Source: Candidatus Fermentibacterales bacterium (GTDB lineage Bacteria; Fermentibacterota; Fermentibacteria; Fermentibacterales; JAFGKQ01). Taken from it: a stretch of 9,958 bases of DNA. The DNA lies in NCBI GenBank assembly GCA_016928495.1, contig JAFGKQ010000197.1, positions 1 through 9,958 on the forward strand. Direction: 5' to 3'. How positions within the stretch are numbered: position 1 is the stretch's first letter; every line of letters begins with the position of its first letter. The notes under the pieces are model-generated. The model worked only from the letters and a program-made list of their open reading frames with translations, had not been told where the DNA came from and did no database searches. A program made the position numbers and the translations under genes. Shown in pieces: positions 6,112 to 9,958 of this stretch.

Positions 6112-7632
6112 TCAGATGCTCCAGTCGAGCTGAAGGCCTACCTCGGTGCGATGGGGTCCTCGGGTCTCCTCGTAGCCGGAGCCCATGGACTCCGCGCCCT
6201 CTCTCGCCAGATGACCGATCCTTGCCCTGACAGTGGCCGCCTCGCTCATCCGGACCCTCAGGCCGACCTGCAGCAGGAAGCCCCTGCCCTGGACCGGGAG
6301 GCTTCCGAACTGCCCCGGGAAGCACACCTCGTAGAGGTAGATCCTGGTCTCGTAGTCGTCGGTACTGTAGCCCGCGCCGGCCACGGTCAGCTCCAGCCGG
6401 TGTGCCGGGCAGAGCTTCAGGCGGACCTCGAGGGCGGCTCCAACCGTTGTGCTGTCATGGCCGGACGGCTCGAAGCTGCAGGCATGCGCCTTCGCGCTCA
6501 CCCTCACGTCTCGGTCGAGCTGCCAGTCGAGCCCGAGCGACCCTCCCAGGTAGCGCTCCCCGGGCTGGTCGCTGGAGACCCTGAGCTTGGCGCTCGCGGC
6601 CAGGCCCGGCGCTAGCCTCTGCTCTATCGAGAGCCGCGCCTGAGCGGAGCCGGGGCTGGAGGCGCCCTCGTCGGCAAGCTCCAGCAGTGCGCCGATCGCG
6701 GTGCAGGACAGAGGCCTGAGCCTGACTCCCCAGGCGAGACCCGTCTCGCCGGGAGCTCCGGGAGGGCAGGACCTGCCTACCGGGAAGCCGGGGGAGGTGT
6801 GGTGGAGAGAGACGGCGGTCCGGACCGTTCCGGCGTCCAGGGCGGGGCACAGCAGCACGGAGAAGGCCGCCTTGGTCGAGTCTGACCAGCCTGCCGCTGC
6901 TTCCGCGGTGATCGATACGGGGCCATCCCTGCCGACCAGCCAGTCCATGCCCCCCCTGAGCCAACTGCCCTGCCGTGCTCCCGCCTCCGTGCCGGTGGCC
7001 ACGCTGCAGGCGATGTCGCCGGCCTCAGCCCTGATGGCGGAGAGCACTTCCCTCACGCCGGCCCTCGAGTCGATCTCGAGCTCGGTGCGGTGGAGTCCGT
7101 CCTGAGAGGTGTCGAGCCAGGACAGGCCCTGGATCAGAGAGAGGCTCACTCCTCCCAGCCGCATTCCGGCGGCAACGGCGGTGAGGGGCTCGCCCTCGGA
7201 GGCGCCGGCACTGGTCGAGAGAGAGGCCTCTGCACGGCGAGCGGGCGGCTTCGCGGAAGCATCGACAGGACCGGTCCCCCATCCCCCGCTCTGGTCCAGG
7301 ACGAGGCCGGTTCCGAGAGTCGCCCTCAGCCAGCCGGCACGAAGGTAGGAGAGAAGCCCGGCGTCCGGAATCCAGCCCACGCCTCCGGAGACCAGATCGC
7401 ACCAGCGCTCGCCCCGGTCCTTCTCGAGAAGCAGAAGGGCCTCGAAGCGGGGGGCGCGGAGCTGCGACCTGTGCAGGAAGACGAGCTCGTCTCCCGCGTA
7501 GATGCTCTCCAGCGTGCCCCTGCAGGGAGGCCAGCGGCGCTCCAGCCTGGTCCTCGACTCGAAGGCCGAGGCCCAACCTGGAGCGATGATGCCCGAGCCG
7601 GCGAGCAGAGACACCAGAAGCAGGAGCCTCAC
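6112..7632 (-). CDS. Outer-membrane beta-barrel-like protein of the HhH-associated family
   Basis: 506 residues from a GTG at 7632-7630. Residues 1-24 (MRLLLLVSLLAGSGIIAPGW then ASAF) are a clear signal peptide with a probable ASA|F cleavage near 23. The rest is rich in alternating hydrophobic/polar stretches with Gly and Ser, typical of barrel strands. The C-terminal ~78 residues hold RIYLYE (430-435), a PG-F-S-LP-Q-GRGF block, then MGSGYEE, RTEVGLQL and DWSI. This resembles the C-terminus of Bacteroidota proteins that carry HhH domains before a barrel. Role unknown; transport or DNA/envelope contact would be guesses. The GTG overlaps the TGA of the HhH gene in GTGA, which implies translational coupling. 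The frame is open upstream to 7905, but that part overlaps the HhH gene and has no exported character. About nine cysteines are scattered through the exported part. Confidence 0.75.
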   Translation of the reverse strand: MRLLLLVSLLAGSGIIAPGWASAFESRTRLERRWPPCRGTLESIYAGDELVFLHRSQLRAPRFEALLLLEKDRGERWCDLVSGGVGWIPDAGLLSYLRAGWLRATLGTGLVLDQSGGWGTGPVDASAKPPARRAEASLSTSAGASEGEPLTAVAAGMRLGGVSLSLIQGLSWLDTSQDGLHRTELEIDSRAGVREVLSAIRAEAGDIACSVATGTEAGARQGSWLRGGMDWLVGRDGPVSITAEAAAGWSDSTKAAFSVLLCPALDAGTVRTAVSLHHTSPGFPVGRSCPPGAPGETGLAWGVRLRPLSCTAIGALLELADEGASSPGSAQARLSIEQRLAPGLAASAKLRVSSDQPGERYLGGSLGLDWQLDRDVRVSAKAHACSFEPSGHDSTTVGAALEVRLKLCPAHRLELTVAGAGYSTDDYETRIYLYEVCFPGQFGSLPVQGRGFLLQVGLRVRMSEAATVRARIGHLAREGAESMGSGYEETRGPHRTEVGLQLDWSI

Positions 7633-8705
7633 GGGCAGGAGCCGATGGTGATGAACGCCCTCATTCCTTCCAGCATCGCCGGGCCGATGCCGGGAACCAG
7701 GCACAGATCCTCCAGGGTTTCGAAGGGACCATGCAGCTCGCGGAACGAGACGATCGCCGCAGCTCTCGCCGGGCCGATGCCCGGGACAAGCTCGAGTGTC
7801 CTCGCATCCGCCGTGTTGATGTCCACCGGCAGGCTCGCTTCCGGGGAATCGGGCTCGCTGGCCCAGACGATAGGCTCGGGACGGAAGCGGCAGCTTCCCC
7901 AGCATCCGCAGACGCTATGGGTGGCCGGAAGCTCGGAATGCTGCGAGCAGGCGTAGCAGAGGCCTGCCGGCCCTATGCTCACGGACAGGACTGCACAGAA
8001 CCGCAGCGGGCCGGTCCTGATGCCAATCCCCGCGGTGAGCCTTCGATCCGGGGTGAAGGCAGACAGAAGCGACAGCTCCGGATCGAGATGCTCCTCGCGG
8101 TGGAGCCCCAGGCTGACCTCCACGCCTTCGGCCGGGCACGCTCCCGCGCAGATCTCGATGCTCCTGGGGCAGCAGGGATCGCCGGACCGCCCGATGTCAG
8201 TCCTCAGGGCTCCTCGAAGAGAGGCCCCGAAGTAGAGCCCTCGAACCGGGCGGGAGACCATGCCCAGGTCGGCCGAGCAGCCCAGCCCGGTGCCGTACCC
8301 GCTTATCCCGAGGCGGCGCAGGCAGACGGAGCCCCCGGCCACCAGCCCCCTCCGGACGCGCCAGGCGAGGGCCCCTCCGAACGAGAGCTCGCAATAGGTC
8401 CTGTCACCGCTCGCCGCCATCACTGCCCCCGCCGTTCCGAAGCCCATGGGAAGGCAGGCCCCGAGGGCGGCCCTGTCCAGCTCGCGAAGCCCGAAAGGCC
8501 TGGCGGCCGAGCCCGCGATGGCGGCGGATTCCATGAGACCCAGACAGGCCGGGTTCTGAACCAGCACGAGAGGGGTTGAGGGCCACAGCGCCGCCGCGGC
8601 GCCCGCTTCCTGCCACGGGTCCTCCGCTACCAGCTCGAACGCTGCTCGCAGCGGCGGCGCCAGGAGAAGCAACGTCAGCAGGAGCGGAAGGCTCTGGATC
8701 CTCAT
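7629..8705 (-). CDS. Exported beta-strand-rich protein with C-terminal ComEA-like helix-hairpin-helix domain
   Basis: 358 residues. The signal peptide is MRIQSLPLLLTLLLLAPPLRA (cleavage after about 21-22). Residues 45-250 contain NPACLGL and repeated Gly-rich amphipathic strands, similar in style to PorV/UPF0164-type barrel proteins, where NPAGL is common. A Cys-rich stretch (about 247-276: CYAC...VCGCWGSC) leads to a ComEA-type double HhH domain at 293-350. That domain reads PVDINTADARTLELVPGIGP, then ARAAAIVSFR, then LCLVPGIGPAMLEGMRAF. HhH domains of this kind bind DNA non-specifically in ComEA, the periplasmic DNA-uptake receptor; that function here is inference. There are 17 cysteines in total, high for an exported protein. 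The TGA is shared with the GTG start of the next gene. The start has only a weak ribosome site. Confidence 0.82.
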   Translation of the reverse strand: MRIQSLPLLLTLLLLAPPLRAAFELVAEDPWQEAGAAAALWPSTPLVLVQNPACLGLMESAAIAGSAARPFGLRELDRAALGACLPMGFGTAGAVMAASGDRTYCELSFGGALAWRVRRGLVAGGSVCLRRLGISGYGTGLGCSADLGMVSRPVRGLYFGASLRGALRTDIGRSGDPCCPRSIEICAGACPAEGVEVSLGLHREEHLDPELSLLSAFTPDRRLTAGIGIRTGPLRFCAVLSVSIGPAGLCYACSQHSELPATHSVCGCWGSCRFRPEPIVWASEPDSPEASLPVDINTADARTLELVPGIGPARAAAIVSFRELHGPFETLEDLCLVPGIGPAMLEGMRAFITIGSCP

Positions 8706-8727
8706 GACCGGAGTGTAGGCTTCCGGG

Positions 8728-8749
8728 CCGGGGGGTTCAACCCCTCCGG
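8728..8749. other. GC hairpin between the permease and HhH genes
   Basis: CCGGGGGG-TTCAA-CCCC-T-CCGG can fold into an 8-bp stem with a five-base loop and one bulged T. It begins about 11 bases after the permease stop on the minus strand. No T-run follows on either strand, so it is not a typical intrinsic terminator. It could still pause transcription or protect the 3' end of the permease message. Confidence 0.35.
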
Positions 8750-8759
8750 CAGGCGTCTC

Positions 8760-9584
8760 TCAGATTGCCTTCAGGGCCTTGAGCAGCGTCAGGATGCCGA
8801 GGAGGGTGGTGGCGATGCCGACGAAGAGCGTTAGCCGGCCCAGGCTGATCCTCTTCACGGTCCAGGCGGAGAAGGGCACCGAGAGCATCGCACCCACCAC
8901 GAGGCAGGGCGCAAGGCTCCAGTCCGCCTGAGTGCGGAGTGCGAGATAGGTCAGCACACCCACGAGGCAGGTGAAGCCCTCCGCCAGAGAGGTTATCGCG
9001 ACCGAGCTCCTGCTCTCGACGCCGGAGAGGATCTGGCCGGAGGTCACGAGCGGGCCGTAGCCGCCTCCGGAGAGACCCTTGTTGAAGGCCGCGAGAACGC
9101 CAAGCCCGACGATCCTTCCCCAGGAGAACCTGAGACCCTTGCGGTGCCTGAGAAGGATCAGCACCCCCATGGACAGGACCACTCCCCCTATGAAGAGCCT
9201 GAGCGCAAGTCCGGAGATGTTGATGGCAAGGAGGACTGCGCCCACCGCGCCGACCAGGCTGCACGCACCGAGCACCATGGCGATCCTCGAGTCCCTGCTC
9301 TTGGGCACGTAGCCTAGCCTGCCCATCTTCTTCGCTATCCAGTGCTCGCTGTCATGCGAGAAATCGAAGAACACGTTGCCCGCCCTGTGATGCATCACTG
9401 CCGCGAAGGTGCCCGTGAACAGCTCGGACAGCAGTATGGCCGGCACCACTGCCAGAGGGCTCCAGCCCATCAGCAGCAACAGAGGGGTCAGGGCGGTCCC
9501 GTAGCCCATCCCCAGTGTGGAGTCGACGTACTCGCAAGCGAAGGCGAGTCCCGCAAGCGAAGCGCAGGAGAGCAGGGAGTCCAC
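8760..9584 (-). CDS. TauE/SafE family permease (putative sulfite/organosulfonate or other anion exporter)
   Basis: 274 residues, inner membrane. The family exports sulfite, sulfoacetate or similar anions, but substrate cannot be read from this sequence. Hydrophobic segments lie at about 8-20, 29-60, 101-121, 125-145, 156-170, 196-217, 224-242 and 250-270, near the usual eight helices. Family signatures are DSTLGMGYGTALTPLLLLMG in the first repeat and NKGLSGGGYGPLVTSGQ (168-183 region) in the second, marking the typical inverted-repeat fold. Residues 70-100 (FDFSHDSEHWIAKKMGRLGY and on) form a hydrophilic, charged loop. The start is a GTG at 9584-9582 preceded by GGAGG with about five spacer bases. 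The upstream 119-bp gap carries a TTGACA and two palindromes, next to an AbrB-like regulator gene, suggesting local regulation. Confidence 0.88.
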   Translation of the reverse strand: MDSLLSCASLAGLAFACEYVDSTLGMGYGTALTPLLLLMGWSPLAVVPAILLSELFTGTFAAVMHHRAGNVFFDFSHDSEHWIAKKMGRLGYVPKSRDSRIAMVLGACSLVGAVGAVLLAINISGLALRLFIGGVVLSMGVLILLRHRKGLRFSWGRIVGLGVLAAFNKGLSGGGYGPLVTSGQILSGVESRSSVAITSLAEGFTCLVGVLTYLALRTQADWSLAPCLVVGAMLSVPFSAWTVKRISLGRLTLFVGIATTLLGILTLLKALKAI

Positions 9585-9638
9585 CGGTTCCTCCGATCCC
9601 GGGCCGGGACGCGAGCCCCGGACGACTGGAGAGCACGG

Positions 9639-9667
9639 AAGATGACGCCAATGAGTATTGGTGTCAA
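9639..9667 (-). promoter_or_regulatory. Probable promoter of the TauE/SafE gene
   Basis: The minus strand has a perfect -35 TTGACA (9667-9662), then 17 bases, then CATCTT (9644-9639). CATCTT keeps the key second A and last T of the -10 consensus. The 17-bp spacer contains the whole of one CCAAT-N4-ATTGG palindrome (9661-9648), so a protein bound there would block RNA polymerase. The leader to the GTG at 9584 would be about 50 nt. Confidence 0.55.
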
Positions 9668-9684
9668 GCCAATGTATATTGGTG
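9648..9684. promoter_or_regulatory. Tandem palindromic operators, CCAAT-N4-ATTGG twice, 21 bp apart
   Basis: CCAATGAGTATTGGTG (9648-9663) and CCAATGTATATTGGTG (9669-9684) are the same on 14 of 16 bases. Each contains an inverted pair CCAAT/ATTGG with a 4-base centre. Their starts are exactly 21 bp apart, two helical turns, so two dimers would bind on the same face. They flank the -35 of the permease promoter. The adjacent AbrB-like protein is the natural candidate to bind them, which is inference. Confidence 0.6.
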
Positions 9685-9691
9685 GAACCCT

Positions 9692-9703
9692 GCCCGGCCG
9701 GGC
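9692..9703. other. 12-bp perfect palindrome abutting the AbrB stop codon
   Basis: GCCCGGCCGGGC is a perfect palindrome lying directly after the TGA of the AbrB-like gene. It could form a small 4-bp stem with a GGCC loop, but it lacks a T-run, so a terminator role is doubtful. It may be chance in GC-rich DNA. Confidence 0.25.
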
Positions 9704-9910
9704 TCAGGCTTCCGAGACCGGAGGCGCCTCACCCGCTGGCTTGCCGAGAATCACGGTTCTGTCGCCGAGCACAACCCAGCGGATCCTGGAGCCGTCCCGC
9801 AGGTCCAGCAGCTCCGCTATCCGCTTGGGTACCGTGGTCCTCCTTCTGCTGCCCCTGATGGTAACGGATGTCTCCGTGACGTAGCGAACCTCGTCGAGTT
9901 CGACCTTCAT
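9704..9910 (-). CDS. AbrB/MazE/SpoVT-type DNA-binding regulator
   Basis: 68 residues. The core at about 13-57 has the swapped-hairpin pattern: TSVTIRGSRRRTTVPKRIAE, then LLDLRDGSRIRWVV, then DRTVILGK. The TVPKRI segment corresponds to the family's (I/V)P..IR...L motif, and L.L.DGS.I.W to its second half. Proteins of this size act as homodimeric transcription factors or as antitoxin-like regulators. No toxin-like gene follows; the next gene downstream is the TauE/SafE permease, 119 bp away. The basic patch RGSRRR (19-24) would face DNA. The ATG at 9910 is preceded by a G-rich run (GGGGGG about 9 nt upstream) as a weak ribosome site. Autoregulation is suggested by a TATATTGG half-site at its promoter. 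Confidence 0.85.
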   Translation of the reverse strand: MKVELDEVRYVTETSVTIRGSRRRTTVPKRIAELLDLRDGSRIRWVVLGDRTVILGKPAGEAPPVSEA

Positions 9911-9937
9911 TGCGGTAACCCCCCATCGGATGCGGAA

Positions 9938-9947
9938 CCAATATATG
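9938..9947 (-). promoter_or_regulatory. -10 element TATATT of the AbrB-like gene overlapping an ATTGG half-site
   Basis: The minus strand reads CATATATTGG at 9947-9938. TATATT (9945-9940) matches five of six bases of the -10 consensus, and transcription would start about 23 nt before the ATG. The matching -35 would lie beyond the window edge. ATTGG repeats the half-site of the two palindromes at 9648-9684, with TATATTGGT identical to the right half of the second one. This fits binding by the same protein. Confidence 0.45.
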
Positions 9948-9958
9948 CGAGGGTCAGG

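Noticed and set aside
7633-7905. Longer start for the barrel protein
   Set aside because: This stretch lies within the HhH gene, is Arg/Gly/Pro-rich and would bury the signal peptide that follows the GTG at 7632.
7090-8579. Plus-strand open frames opposite the barrel and HhH genes
   Set aside because: Antisense shadows without domains. The opposite strand carries signal peptides and recognised HhH and barrel motifs.
8728-8749. Intrinsic terminator for the permease
   Set aside because: The hairpin is good but no T-run follows on the transcribed strand, so it is kept only as a hairpin.

Overview
The window is GC-rich (roughly two thirds G+C by eye), gene-dense bacterial DNA. It carries a lipoprotein-type signal, two exported proteins with beta-barrel character and an AbrB-type regulator, so I infer a diderm bacterium. 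Frequent AGG arginine codons, the Fn3-type lipoprotein and the Bacteroidota-like helix-hairpin-helix/barrel proteins would fit an uncultured GC-rich lineage related to the FCB group. That placement is a weak inference. No rRNA, tRNA, insertion sequence or CRISPR array is visible.

Layout. The window opens with the 3' end of purN (+, 1-379). Its stop codon overlaps the stop of a convergent gene (-, 376-1224) for an unusual exported protein in which [4Fe-4S] ferredoxin motifs appear to sit inside a fibronectin-III-like domain. A 297-bp divergent intergenic region (1225-1521) follows. Next is a large signalling gene (+, 1522-4740) with a class III adenylate cyclase domain, an AAA/STAND-like ATPase and C-terminal TPRs. 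All remaining genes are on the minus strand. In transcription order they are: AbrB-like regulator (9910-9704), TauE/SafE permease (9584-8760), exported protein with a C-terminal ComEA-like HhH domain (8705-7629), outer-membrane barrel protein (7632-6112, overlapping its predecessor by a GTGA), dCMP deaminase of the ComEB family (6031-5555, apparent CTG start) and a DUF5343-type protein (5462-4758).

How the genes may work together. The AbrB-like regulator and the permease are separated by a short region with a perfect TTGACA flanked by two CCAAT-N4-ATTGG palindromes exactly 21 bp apart. This looks like a local regulatory circuit. The HhH protein, the barrel and the dCMP deaminase give the order comEA-like, barrel, comEB, which recalls the Firmicute comE locus, but no comEC is in the window. 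Four start sites matter to the annotation. The cyclase starts at 1522, not at the upstream end of its open frame. The barrel starts at a GTG (7632), the permease at a GTG (9584), and the deaminase at a CTG (6031).

The strongest candidates for something undescribed are the split Fn3/ferredoxin lipoprotein, the cyclase that lacks the usual transition-state Asn, the split HhH/barrel pair next to a ComEB homologue, and the paired palindromes.
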